Below are positions 55,183 through 63,508 of a stretch of DNA of 64,000 nt, piece by piece (the stretch's first letter is position 1; each line of letters begins with the position of its first letter). Source of the stretch: Psychrobacter sp. Pi2-52. Its GTDB lineage: Bacteria > Pseudomonadota > Gammaproteobacteria > Pseudomonadales > Moraxellaceae. The position numbers and the translations under genes were made by a program. Where the stretch lies: NCBI RefSeq assembly GCF_904846705.1, contig NZ_CAJHBS010000004.1:1-64000 (forward strand), in the 5' to 3' direction. The notes beneath the pieces were generated by a model. It saw nothing but the letters and a program-made list of their open reading frames with translations. It searched no databases and was not told where the DNA came from.

Positions 55183-56167
55183 TGCACGTGTTTTAGCGCT
55201 GCGAAAAAAAAATAGAAACGATATTAAAGTGATGGTGGTGGCAGAAGACCATCGCCAGCGCATGGCGTTTTCAGATACGGTACGTGGCTTCGGCTTTACG
55301 CTGGTCGGCTGTGTGTCACGAGCACAGTGGCGGGAAACAGGTGCGCTTTCTAACTCAGCTATCGATATTTGGCTGATAGACAGTGATTATGATGACAGTG
55401 TGGCAATAGCGACGGTGGCATCCAAACCAGCGGCAGTACTAGTGGGCTTCAGTCAAGCACCGTATCTAAACGAATCACAAGAATATGCAAAGTGGCAACG
55501 TAAGTTAAAGCGTAAATTTGCCCAATTGCTTGACTTGCCAATATTGGTAGATGCTCCAGCTTACAAGAGTGCTGATACTGACTGGCATTATGTCGTATTT
55601 TTGGGTGCTTCTATGGGTGGTCCTAGCGCGGTCAAAGAGTTTTTAGATAACGTACCAGCCACACTACCAATTTGTATTTTATTGGCACATCATTTTAATC
55701 AGGCTATGATTGGTACGTTGCCCCGCATACTTAATCGTCATAACGACTGGCGCTGTAAGATTATCGCTTCTTCACAGCGGCTACGAGCAGGAGAGTGTCT
55801 GATAGTACCTATTGATAAGCAGGTTGTCTGTGATTCAACAGGTCGCGTGATACTATTGGATCAAGATTGGCATGGTGAATATAAGCCTGCAATCGGGCAG
55901 CTGCTCAAAAATACCAGTGATGTTCATGGTAGCGAGCTTATTAATATTATATTTTCAGGTATGGGTAATGATGGCTCTCAGTATCTAGATTTAATCCAAG
56001 ATAATAACAGTCAATTATGGGCACAAGATCCGAGATTAAGCGCATGTCCAAGTCAACCTCAGGCTATCATTGACTCAGGGTATTGCAATTTTGTTGGTAG
56101 CCCTACCGATTTAGCAAAAAAACTAACCGATTACATTGGTGAAAGGGCAGATAGCCATTCACATTAA
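55172..56167 (+). CDS. chpB: CheB-type methylesterase ChpB
   Basis: A 331-residue methylesterase that removes methyl groups from PilJ. The N-terminal receiver-like domain (residues about 17-125) is degenerate around the phospho-site. The esterase domain from 140 carries the catalytic triad: S147 in GASMGGP, H173/H174 in LAHHF, and D267 in FSGMGNDGSQ. It overlaps chpA by 11 bases, so translation is probably coupled. It pairs with the methyltransferase PilK for receptor adaptation. Confidence 0.92.
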   Translation: MKDNARVLALRKKNRNDIKVMVVAEDHRQRMAFSDTVRGFGFTLVGCVSRAQWRETGALSNSAIDIWLIDSDYDDSVAIATVASKPAAVLVGFSQAPYLNESQEYAKWQRKLKRKFAQLLDLPILVDAPAYKSADTDWHYVVFLGASMGGPSAVKEFLDNVPATLPICILLAHHFNQAMIGTLPRILNRHNDWRCKIIASSQRLRAGECLIVPIDKQVVCDSTGRVILLDQDWHGEYKPAIGQLLKNTSDVHGSELINIIFSGMGNDGSQYLDLIQDNNSQLWAQDPRLSACPSQPQAIIDSGYCNFVGSPTDLAKKLTDYIGERADSHSH

Positions 56168-56184
56168 CTTATTGCGAGTGACGT

Positions 56185-56682
56185 ATGACACAAATTTTAA
56201 AACATTCGTTTGAGGCTGTGAGTCTGTTGACTACCAACAACGGTATGCTTGACGTTACTATTGTTCCAGCAGCTAACCAGCCGGACTGGATCATTCCAAG
56301 CAGCCTAATTTTGAGTGTGAATGAGTCCCAGCAGCAGGTTTCTAGATACGATTGGCAACAACAAGATTTGGCTGTATTTAATTTGCTACTGCAAAATCAA
56401 ACTCCAGAAAAAATGATTGTTTTGGAAGGTAATACGACTGATCACCGTTTTGCCTTACAGACGGCAGGTGATTTGCGTCAGCTGCAAGCACGAATTTCTG
56501 AAGTCAAAGATGTAGAGACACCGGAACAGTTTAGTACTACCAATGGCAAAGATAGGGAAGAGTATTTTGATAAAAATGACATCTCATCTTACCTATATCA
56601 AACAGTAATGATTGATGACGAAATCTATTTAGTGCCAGATTTGGATAAAATTGCCTATCACCTGATTGATTTAGATGGCTAG
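56185..56682 (+). CDS. chpC: ChpC-like CheW-domain adaptor
   Basis: A 165-residue divergent CheW-like protein, close to Pseudomonas ChpC in length (168) and position. Segments WIIPSSLILSVNESQQQV, DLAVFNLLLQ, and VMIDDEIYLVPDLDKIAYHLIDL fit a CheW-type fold, but conservation is weak, so the call rests partly on order. It may link additional receptors or signals to ChpA. It starts 17 bases after chpB and ends the cluster. Residues about 105-130 are low complexity. Confidence 0.78.
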   Translation: MTQILKHSFEAVSLLTTNNGMLDVTIVPAANQPDWIIPSSLILSVNESQQQVSRYDWQQQDLAVFNLLLQNQTPEKMIVLEGNTTDHRFALQTAGDLRQLQARISEVKDVETPEQFSTTNGKDREEYFDKNDISSYLYQTVMIDDEIYLVPDLDKIAYHLIDLDG

Positions 56683-56733
56683 ATTCTTATCGTTATTTAA
56701 GGTATTCTCCATTCTATAAATAGTAAGCCAGTA

Positions 56734-56774
56734 ATGTTAATGACTTCATCTATTGAAGAGCATTAGCTGGCTTA
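56734..56774 (+). repeat. Long imperfect hairpin after chpC
   Basis: TAAGCCAGTAATG (56734-56746) pairs with CATTAGCTGGCTTA (56761-56774) with one bulged base; the loop holds an inner CTTCA/TGAAG pairing. No T run follows on either strand, so it is not a classical terminator. It lies 51 bases past the chpC stop. Confidence 0.6.
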
Positions 56775-56820
56775 TAAAATCGATTAGAGATAATTCCTGA
56801 TAAAGGTAGTAGAGTCACTC

Positions 56821-57348
56821 ATGAATAATGCCAACTCGAATGTATCAAAGTGGTCGGTTAGTAGCCGTATTTTTCATTGGATTAGTGCAGCTTTACTGTT
56901 AGTCACATGGATAATGATACTGCTATATGAGAATTTAGATAGCAATCTGTTTATTGGATATCATAAAGCGTTTGGCGTGAGCTTGTTATTTTGGATGATT
57001 GCCCGAGTCATCAACCGCGTTTTTACTAAGGCGCCACCACCGTTAGCCATGCCAAAATGGCAAATGCTCGTATCTCAGCTGTCACATTTTGCTCTCTATG
57101 CCATACTGATTGCTATGCCACTGGTTGGCTTATTGATGGCAGTATATGGCGGTCGACCGGTTGATATTTTCGGTATCTTTCAGATCCCTGTATTCGTGAC
57201 CCCAGATAGAAGCTTGGCTCGTTTTTACAATAACTTGCATACTGAGATTATCTGGCCAATGATTATTGGTTTTACGGTCTTGCATATAGCCGCCGCGCTA
57301 TACCATCAGTTTGTCAAAAAAGACAATCTCATTGCCCGTATGAAATAA
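56821..57348 (+). CDS. Cytochrome b561 family protein
   Basis: A 175-residue membrane protein with four spans. Haem-ligand histidines are in RIFHWISAA, IGYHKAFG, SHFALYAILIAMP and FTVLHIAAALYHQF, two pairs as expected for two b haems. Such proteins oxidise quinol or pass electrons to the periplasm and may scavenge superoxide. It is likely a separate transcript, as a structured gap parts it from chpC. Its terminator is shared with minE. Confidence 0.92.
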   Translation: MNNANSNVSKWSVSSRIFHWISAALLLVTWIMILLYENLDSNLFIGYHKAFGVSLLFWMIARVINRVFTKAPPPLAMPKWQMLVSQLSHFALYAILIAMPLVGLLMAVYGGRPVDIFGIFQIPVFVTPDRSLARFYNNLHTEIIWPMIIGFTVLHIAAALYHQFVKKDNLIARMK

Positions 57349-57367
57349 TCTATAATCGATAAACATC

Positions 57368-57401
57368 AAAAAGCCCCAAGTATCAAACTTGGGGCTTTTT
57401 T
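57368..57401. terminator. Bidirectional terminator between cytochrome b561 and minE
   Basis: AAAAAGCCCCAAG (57368-57380) pairs with CTTGGGGCTTTTT (57388-57400). Strong stem with A and T runs on both sides; it ends both the cytochrome gene and the min operon. Confidence 0.9.
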
Positions 57402-57433
57402 TATTCATTGTAGAAATACGTACTGTTAGAATG

Positions 57434-57727
57434 CTATTTCTTATGCTCAGGCAAATTAATATTCATCTCTAACACATCTAAGCTGTCTTCAGAACGATGG
57501 TTAATATTGACATCATCAATCTGCACACCGTTAACGTATTTGTTCACAACTTCTAAGATTTCACGTTTCATTTTTTCGATACGATCAACCGTTAAGCGAT
57601 TGTTCAATCTGTTTTCGCTAGCAACGATAACTTTTAAACGCTCAGTTGCTAAATTTGCACTACCTGCGTTACTGTTGTCGTCAGTACCAAATAGGCTACT
57701 CCAAAATCCTTTTTTCTTAGTCATCAT
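57434..57727 (-). CDS. minE: Cell division topological specificity factor MinE
   Basis: A 97-residue MinE. The N-terminal membrane-targeting/MinD-activating part ([11 protein letters not shown]... then [14 protein letters not shown]) is followed by the dimer domain ([33 protein letters not shown]). It stimulates MinD ATPase and drives pole-to-pole oscillation, keeping division at mid-cell. Its start overlaps the minD stop by one base (TAATG), so they are translationally coupled. Slightly longer than E. coli MinE (88). Confidence 0.95.
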   Translation of the reverse strand: MMTKKKGFWSSLFGTDDNSNAGSANLATERLKVIVASENRLNNRLTVDRIEKMKREILEVVNKYVNGVQIDDVNINHRSEDSLDVLEMNINLPEHKK

Positions 57728-58539
57728 TATCCCCCAAACCAGCGCTGTAATAGACTCTTTTTCTTCACGTCAATATGACGTAGTGGACGCTCTTCACCCA
57801 AGAAACGGGCGACAATGTCTTCATAACATTGACCAGCAACAGAGTCAGTATAATGGATAACTGGTTCGCCATGGTTGGACGCTTCGAGCACTGAATGGCT
57901 CTCGGGAACAACACCAAGTAGTGGAACTTTTAGGATATCGTTCGAGATAGTATCAATATCCATCATCTCATTGGCAGCCGCACGTTCAGGATTATAACGA
58001 GTGATAATCAAATGCTCGCGAACAGTCCCTTGGTTCTCTTCTACTTTTTTCGTCTGACTTTGCAGAATACCGATGATTCTATCTGAGTCACGCACTGAAG
58101 AGATCTCAGGGTTAGTGACAATAATAGCTTCGTCCGCATGGTACATCGCTAGCTGTGCACCGCGCTCAATACCAGCAGGCGAGTCACAGATGATATAGTC
58201 AAACTGTTTAGAGAGCTCAGCCATTACCTCTGATACCCCTTCGTCAGTCAATGCGTCTTTATCACGCGTCTGACTGGCTGGCAGGATATACAGGTTTTCA
58301 AGCTGTTTGTCTTTGACAAGTGCTTGCGACAAGCGCGCATTTCCAGTGATGACATCTACGAAGTCATAAACAATTCTGTTTTCGCAACCCATGATTAAGT
58401 CTAGATTACGTAGACCTACATCAAAGTCGATAACAACCGTTTTATAGCCACGTAACGCCAAACCAGCGGCAAAAGAAGCACTTGTCGTGGTTTTACCCAC
58501 ACCGCCTTTACCTGAAGTGATTACAACTATCTTCGCCAC
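57727..58539 (-). CDS. minD: Septum site-determining ATPase MinD
   Basis: A 270-residue MinD of the deviant-Walker ATPase family. The Walker A is GKGGVGKTT at residues 10-18; the C-terminal amphipathic membrane helix ends in [10 protein letters not shown]. It recruits MinC to the membrane and is displaced by MinE. The start codon is GTG at 58539, with AGGAG nine bases upstream. A 289-base gap separates it from minC on the same strand, whereas minE follows directly. Confidence 0.96.
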   Translation of the reverse strand: MAKIVVITSGKGGVGKTTTSASFAAGLALRGYKTVVIDFDVGLRNLDLIMGCENRIVYDFVDVITGNARLSQALVKDKQLENLYILPASQTRDKDALTDEGVSEVMAELSKQFDYIICDSPAGIERGAQLAMYHADEAIIVTNPEISSVRDSDRIIGILQSQTKKVEENQGTVREHLIITRYNPERAAANEMMDIDTISNDILKVPLLGVVPESHSVLEASNHGEPVIHYTDSVAGQCYEDIVARFLGEERPLRHIDVKKKSLLQRWFGG

Positions 58540-58828
58540 AATGGCACACTCCTATGAATCAATGGGATATCTTTTATATAAATAGCAAAATTACATGTTA
58601 TTAACCTAACATATATACACTATCTTCGAAGCTAGCCTAGCATAAATAAACAAAAAATTATAGCAGCTCGATACTAAAGCAGAAAAACAACCTATGTATC
58701 GCTCAATTAGCCTCTCTGCGTGGTATTAGTAGAGTCATAACTATGGTTTTTGGCTTGTCGAATAGAGCAGCTTAACTACCTTAGTTTTCTATAAAGTCAC
58801 TTCACGGTGTATTATTTTTAATAGCGTT

Positions 58829-59653
58829 CTAAGCTTCATCCATCACGGTAAATACTAAGCCTTCGCCTTCTACAAATTTTACTTGCACCGACTTGTCGAT
58901 AACATGCTCAGGTAAGTTGTCTCGTAAGCAATAGGTTCCTGCTACTGACACCAATGACGGATTAAAGACTTGGCAGAATATACGGGCATCTTTATCCCCT
59001 GTTGCGCCTGCCACCAAACGTCCTTGTGCACGGCCATATACATGCAAGCTATTGTCAGTAATCGCTTCAGCGCCGCTATTGATACTACTGGTCAAGATCA
59101 AGTCGCCACCAACGTGATTGAGACTTTGTCCTGAACGCAACATTTTATCATAGATTAAGCTGGTAATATGCTGAGTGCTTACCAACGTCTCGGTGGGCAT
59201 ATTAGATAGTGTGGTTTCAGTAGCAGGTTCGCTCGTGGTAGAAGTATCAACGACGCTATTAGCATTAACTGCTTCGGCATTGTTATTCTCTGGTGATGGT
59301 TGGGTAGGGATAGGCACTTTTTTACTTGGTAATATACGCTCAATACGCTTACCATCTGCTGGAAATATCGCTAAGCGCTGCTCACGTGCTTGCGCATCAA
59401 GCATACCTGTCACCACGCCAATAGGCTGTAACCCCCATGCCCATAACAGCTCTACCAATGCTGATAAATCCTGCTCAACGTCACTATCAATAAGGATAGG
59501 ACTATTGCTCGATTTATTGCTGAGCGTTTCAGTTAGCTGAGCTTCTATAGCTGCTAGATCGCTTGTACTAAACTGTACGCGTGAAAACGTCAGCATCTTG
59601 CCATAGAAAGCTAGCGCTGGTGCAGTCTGGTTATCGTTAGCTGAAACTGTCAT
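58829..59653 (-). CDS. minC: Septum site-determining inhibitor MinC
   Basis: A 274-residue MinC that inhibits FtsZ ring assembly. The N-terminal domain (residues about 10-110; LAFYGKMLTFSRVQFSTSDLAAIEAQL) is joined by a Pro/Thr/Ser-rich linker (about 115-155) to the MinD-binding C-domain with the beta-helix pattern SLHVYGRAQGRLVAGATGDKDARIFCQVFN. A TTG at 59657-59659 would add two residues; ATG 59653 with AAGGG eight bases upstream is preferred. First gene of the min group; the VSD-like gene lies 71 bases upstream. Confidence 0.94.
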   Translation of the reverse strand: MTVSANDNQTAPALAFYGKMLTFSRVQFSTSDLAAIEAQLTETLSNKSSNSPILIDSDVEQDLSALVELLWAWGLQPIGVVTGMLDAQAREQRLAIFPADGKRIERILPSKKVPIPTQPSPENNNAEAVNANSVVDTSTTSEPATETTLSNMPTETLVSTQHITSLIYDKMLRSGQSLNHVGGDLILTSSINSGAEAITDNSLHVYGRAQGRLVAGATGDKDARIFCQVFNPSLVSVAGTYCLRDNLPEHVIDKSVQVKFVEGEGLVFTVMDEA

Positions 59654-59724
59654 ATACAAACCCTTAAAAATAATTCTGTCACGGTATTATGTCTCTTATT
59701 ACGTCATGCTATTAGATAGCTAAA

Positions 59725-60822
59725 CTATAGATTTAGCATATCTTGGTGCTTCCATTGCTGCACTTTTACTTGCGCTTCAAACGCAGTCAAACTGTCATCA
59801 ATGATACTAGAAATTAAGGTATCTAGCGCTGTATTATTGGTATCTATTTGCGCAATACCGCTAGCAATTTCCATCATTAATATATCCAAGCGCTTAGGGT
59901 CTAAAAGTCGCTTGTTTAATGCATTGACGACGTTTTCACCGATATTGTGCCCGACGTGATGTAGCTGTGATTCAATCAGGCTGCCCGCGATCGGTATCAT
60001 GCGTAGATAGCGGCGCAACTCAGGTGTGTTGGCCAACCCTTCTTCAATAGCATTGCCCATCTCGCTTGCCAATATACTGCCGCCACCTGATGAGGCAGCC
60101 AATTCCTGCAGCTTTGGTGCAAGCTCTGTACGCAGCACGGATAATACGGCTGCTTCAATCTCATTTCGATTTTTTGCAATGGTCGACTCGATGAATGATT
60201 TATGCGTGTCTGAACTGGTTAGCTCTTGTCGAAAATTTTGTATCGCTGTCAAAATAACGCGATCGGAGAGCTCTTCTAACAGTAGGTCAATGTAGAACTT
60301 GATTCGATTGATCCACGCCTGCGGCAGTACTTGATAGCCAAGCTGATATAGACGTAGTCCAATAACCACCGCTCGCAGCAGTCGTAAAGCACGTAGCTGC
60401 GGAAAACAGCCTAATACTTCATACCAATGAACGAATGGGAAAAAGAACCAGCGATAATAGACTTTTTGTTTGATGGCAATCGCCCAGCGCAATAGCAACT
60501 CAATAACCAAAAAGATAGTAAAAAAACCTCCAGAAGTGCGTAGAGGATCATGCAACGTTGTTTGATACCAGATAAGTGCGTCGCTCACCGTTAGCCAATT
60601 GGCAGCATTACTACTAAAATTGCTCATCAAAATAGCATCGATACTGATCAATAGCAGATCAATACTGATGGCAATAATCATGACGATATCGTAAGTGAGC
60701 TTAAAGCGACTCGGCTTTGGATGGTTCGGTTTTGGCGGCTCATCACTTATTGGATAAGGAGGCTGACTCAAAACAGATTCGGTAGCTAACGGCGAGCTAG
60801 TAGTAGAGGTGGGCACAGTCAT
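59725..60822 (-). CDS. Voltage-sensor-like (S1-S4) membrane protein of unknown function
   Basis: A 365-residue protein. A Pro-rich N-terminus (1-40) is followed by membrane segments at about 44-66, 96-117 and 125-142. The next segment has the spacing R144-x2-R147-x2-R150 and R157, like an S4 voltage sensor of ion-channel proteins, but no pore domain follows. Residues about 170-360 are a soluble helical region. Similar proteins are often annotated as hypothetical or ion-transporter-like. It shares the strand with minC (71 bases) and may be co-transcribed. Function unknown; the S4 resemblance is my inference. Confidence 0.55.
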   Translation of the reverse strand: MTVPTSTTSSPLATESVLSQPPYPISDEPPKPNHPKPSRFKLTYDIVMIIAISIDLLLISIDAILMSNFSSNAANWLTVSDALIWYQTTLHDPLRTSGGFFTIFLVIELLLRWAIAIKQKVYYRWFFFPFVHWYEVLGCFPQLRALRLLRAVVIGLRLYQLGYQVLPQAWINRIKFYIDLLLEELSDRVILTAIQNFRQELTSSDTHKSFIESTIAKNRNEIEAAVLSVLRTELAPKLQELAASSGGGSILASEMGNAIEEGLANTPELRRYLRMIPIAGSLIESQLHHVGHNIGENVVNALNKRLLDPKRLDILMMEIASGIAQIDTNNTALDTLISSIIDDSLTAFEAQVKVQQWKHQDMLNL

Positions 60823-61173
60823 ACCTTATAAGTAATAAATGGCACAAAGAATGGGTCAGAAATCGATATTTACTACCATTTACTATCAAAGTAGACATCG
60901 AAAATCTATGGGTTCATGATTAGTCACATTATCAATGAATAAGGCTAAAAAACAACCCATCTTTGATTAAAATTTACTTATGATGCATGGCTGTTTGAAC
61001 AGTAAGCATCATAAGTAAGATATGACTATTGTGACATTTGTACCCGTAACTTTGTTCCTCAATAACTTTTTATCTCGTTATCGATATTTATTACTTAGTA
61101 CGCTTGCATAAACTGTGCTTGGTATTTGATAAGGTCTAACAGTCAGCCAGTTTAGTATTGCTGAGCGTCTTTG
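60823..61173. other. Intergenic region between the acyltransferase and the VSD-like gene
   Basis: A 351-base spacer dominated by a 13-base perfect inverted repeat (60974-61018, listed). No ORF or RNA family was recognised. Confidence 0.45.
60974..61018 (-). repeat. Perfect 13-base inverted repeat downstream of the acyltransferase
   Basis: TTACTTATGATGC (60974-60986) pairs perfectly with GCATCATAAGTAA (61006-61018), with an inner CTGTT/AACAG pair in the loop. On the minus strand AATTTTAATC follows, a weak T run. It could be a poor terminator for the acyltransferase gene or a regulatory palindrome. Confidence 0.65.
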
Positions 61174-62136
61174 TTAGGCATCTTGCGTTTTAGGATTGGT
61201 TTCAAAATCTGCCAACATAGTGCTAATACGTTCATCTTTTTGACGCCACACTTGTTCAACCCAGTCGAACATTTGAGCTTTTGTATCTTCATCATTTTCG
61301 TAGCCACCTTGCTTGATACTTTCGAACAAGGCATCTGGTATATTGATGTAGCGCAAATCAACGCCCAAGCGTTTGATATTACCTTTCCAAAGATCCCCAT
61401 AGCTTGGCACACCATCAGGGTATACGATTGTCATGTCTAGTATGCCATCGATATCTTCACCTAGTGCGCTAATAGCCAATGATAATCCACCTGCACGAGG
61501 TTTCAGTAAGTGCGTATAAGGCGATTTTTGCTGAGCTTGTTTGGCTTTGGTAAAACGAGTACCTTCCAAATAATTTAATAAGGTAAACGGTTTGTTTTTT
61601 AGTAGGGCGCAGGCACGTTTGGCTTCTTCGATGTCCTTGCCTTTTAGCGCAGGATTTTTGGCGATGGCTTCTTTTGAATGTCGGCGCATCATTGGAAAAT
61701 CTAAAAAGTAAAAAGCTTGACCAACGATAGGGATGTAGATCAGCTCAAACTTAGTAAAAAATCGCGTGAGTGGTAAACGTTTTTCGCCAATATACTGCAC
61801 GATGCTAGTATCGACCCATGATTGGTGGTTGCTCACCAGTAGGTATTTACCATTGGTATGAATATCGTCGGGTAGACTGATACGCCAATCTTTGCGAGGC
61901 AACATATTGTCGATTAAGGCACTGTTGCTACTGATCCAGTGAGTAGCAATTTTTATGACGGCTTTGTCTGCAATAGAGGCGCCAGTAATGACTTTACCGA
62001 CGCCCATTAGCCATAAAGGAATACTACCACCGAAGCTATTGGCGGCGATGACACCAGTAGCTGTTGCAAGCGACACAGCTTTGCCTAATTTAGGCGAACG
62101 TTTATGCATTTTTCGAATGGTAGATGTCAATCGCAT
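61174..62136 (-). CDS. PlsC-family acyltransferase (YihG-like)
   Basis: A 320-residue membrane-associated acyltransferase. The catalytic motif HX4D is NHQSWVD near residues 101-107, and the substrate-binding EGTRF motif is at about 186-190, followed by PRAGGLSLAISAL. An N-terminal hydrophobic region (20-55) anchors it. It probably moves acyl chains onto lysophospholipids, like YihG/YihG-type 1-acylglycerol-3-phosphate acyltransferases. A TTG at 62142 is in frame; ATG 62136 with AAGGA seven bases upstream is preferred. Monocistronic. Confidence 0.9.
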   Translation of the reverse strand: MRLTSTIRKMHKRSPKLGKAVSLATATGVIAANSFGGSIPLWLMGVGKVITGASIADKAVIKIATHWISSNSALIDNMLPRKDWRISLPDDIHTNGKYLLVSNHQSWVDTSIVQYIGEKRLPLTRFFTKFELIYIPIVGQAFYFLDFPMMRRHSKEAIAKNPALKGKDIEEAKRACALLKNKPFTLLNYLEGTRFTKAKQAQQKSPYTHLLKPRAGGLSLAISALGEDIDGILDMTIVYPDGVPSYGDLWKGNIKRLGVDLRYINIPDALFESIKQGGYENDEDTKAQMFDWVEQVWRQKDERISTMLADFETNPKTQDA

Positions 62137-62511
62137 GCTCAATCCTTTTCAGTCTATCTGATTAATAATAAGCCGTATGTCGCTGAATCTGTCCTAGTCA
62201 AGTCAGTAATATTATGACCGTAAAGCTTTAAATCATGACTATTTAAAGCCGACAAATCTAGCGATATAATTTTAGCAGAAACATGTTGTAGTGTACGGTT
62301 GTAAACGTGACTAGTGGTAGCAAGGCGCGAAGATTTGACCTATAAAATCATTGAAATATAACCTGCACTTCTCATACATAGGTATGACAAAATATTACAC
62401 AGAGATAGGTTGTAGTTGCCATAATAATGGGGAATGTAGATAAGTACTTAAAAAAGATTAATGGACAATCTTTATAAAAAGCACGATTTTTTAAACTTAA
62501 GAGGAAATATT
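62137..62511. other. Intergenic region upstream of the OmpA-like lipoprotein
   Basis: A 375-base spacer with a probable rightward promoter (62335-62362, listed) and the unmapped promoter of the leftward acyltransferase. No RNA gene was recognised. Confidence 0.45.
62335..62362 (+). promoter_or_regulatory. Probable promoter of the OmpA-like lipoprotein gene
   Basis: TTGACC (62335-62340) and TATAAC (62357-62362) are 16 bases apart, each one base from consensus. The leader would be about 140 bases. Confidence 0.5.
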
Positions 62512-63168
62512 ATGCGTAATACTTTAATGATTGCAGCAGTAGCATCAGGTCTAGCACTTAGCGGTTGTACAACAGATCCAAACACTGGACAACAGCGTCT
62601 AAACAAAGCTGCTCTAGGTGGTCTAGTTGGTGCAGCAGGTGGTGCAACTATTTCAAAAGCAACAGGCGGCGACAAAACTGGTCGTGATGCAGCTATCGGC
62701 GCAGCACTAGGTGCAGGCGTTGGTTACTACATGGAGCGTCAAGCTCGTCAACTTGAGCAGCAAATGGCTGGCACAGGCGTAACTGTTGAGCAGAACCCAA
62801 CCACTGGTAACATTGATTTGGTTATGCCAGGTAGCATCACGTTCTCATTTGATGATGCAACCCTTAGCTCATCATTCAAGCCAACGCTTGATAAGCTTGC
62901 TTCAACAATGAACCAGTACAACCAAAACACAATTACTATCGCTGGTCACACTGATAGCAAAGGTTCAGCATCTTATAACATGGGTCTGTCACGTGATCGT
63001 GCTTACTCAGTTGCTAACTACTTAACAGCTCGCGGTGTTGCTTCAAACCGTGTAAACGTTGTTGCTTACGGCGAGTCACGTCCGATCGCAGACAACAATA
63101 CTGAATATGGCCGTGGTCAAAACCGCCGTGTTGAGCTAACAGTTAACGCACCACAGAGCGTAAACTAA
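62512..63168 (+). CDS. OmpA-family lipoprotein with glycine-zipper (YiaD-like)
   Basis: A 218-residue outer-membrane lipoprotein. The signal ends LALSGC with C19 lipidated. A glycine-zipper region (residues about 34-70; ALGGLVGAAGGATISK, AAIGAALGAGVGYY) is followed by an OmpA C-terminal peptidoglycan-binding domain (about 105-215), with the GHTDSKGSASYNMGLSRDRA and NRRVEL motifs. It tethers the outer membrane to the wall. An upstream ATG at 62461 is in frame, but 62512 has GAGG seven bases upstream and starts the signal peptide. Codon choice looks like that of a highly expressed gene. Confidence 0.93.
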   Translation: MRNTLMIAAVASGLALSGCTTDPNTGQQRLNKAALGGLVGAAGGATISKATGGDKTGRDAAIGAALGAGVGYYMERQARQLEQQMAGTGVTVEQNPTTGNIDLVMPGSITFSFDDATLSSSFKPTLDKLASTMNQYNQNTITIAGHTDSKGSASYNMGLSRDRAYSVANYLTARGVASNRVNVVAYGESRPIADNNTEYGRGQNRRVELTVNAPQSVN

Positions 63169-63225
63169 TCAATAGTTATATATAGCTATTAAGTATGTGC
63201 TAGATATTTGAGCACATATATTTTA

Positions 63226-63258
63226 AAAAGAGCCAGCGATATGCTGGCTCTTTTTTTG
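63226..63258 (+). terminator. Terminator of the OmpA-like gene
   Basis: AAAAGAGCCAGC (63226-63237) pairs with GCTGGCTCTTTT (63243-63254) followed by further Ts. Strong rightward terminator. Confidence 0.9.
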
Positions 63259-63317
63259 TGTTTTCAGTTTGAATAAAACAGTGATGATTAATAGATATAG
63301 TTAATATTAAATTAAAT

Positions 63318-63347
63318 ATTGATAATGATTATCAATAACACTATAAT
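63318..63347 (+). promoter_or_regulatory. Fur box over the -35 of the imelysin promoter
   Basis: ATTGATAATGATTATCAAT (63318-63336) is a perfect 19-base palindrome matching the Fur 7-1-7 consensus. TTGATA (63319-63324) inside it and TATAAT (63342-63347) are exactly 17 bases apart, forming a sigma-70 promoter that iron-loaded Fur would block. Confidence 0.8.
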
Positions 63348-63508
63348 TTGTCAGTGTTTGCTATTGATACAATATTAAACGTCTTATCGTGCGCACTGAG
63401 AATCAATGTGCATGGCTAAGATAGCCTGCTGTAACATGGCTTGATTATCAAAATAATTGAGGCTACTTAACCAAAACGAATTTTTTGCTATATTTCTTGA
63501 GGATATGT

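Larger units (their letters stand above)
63169..63508. other. Intergenic region with terminator and Fur-controlled promoter
   Basis: A 340-base region holding the terminator of the OmpA-like gene and the Fur-box promoter of the imelysin gene. The remaining leader of about 155 bases has no recognised RNA motif. Confidence 0.6.
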
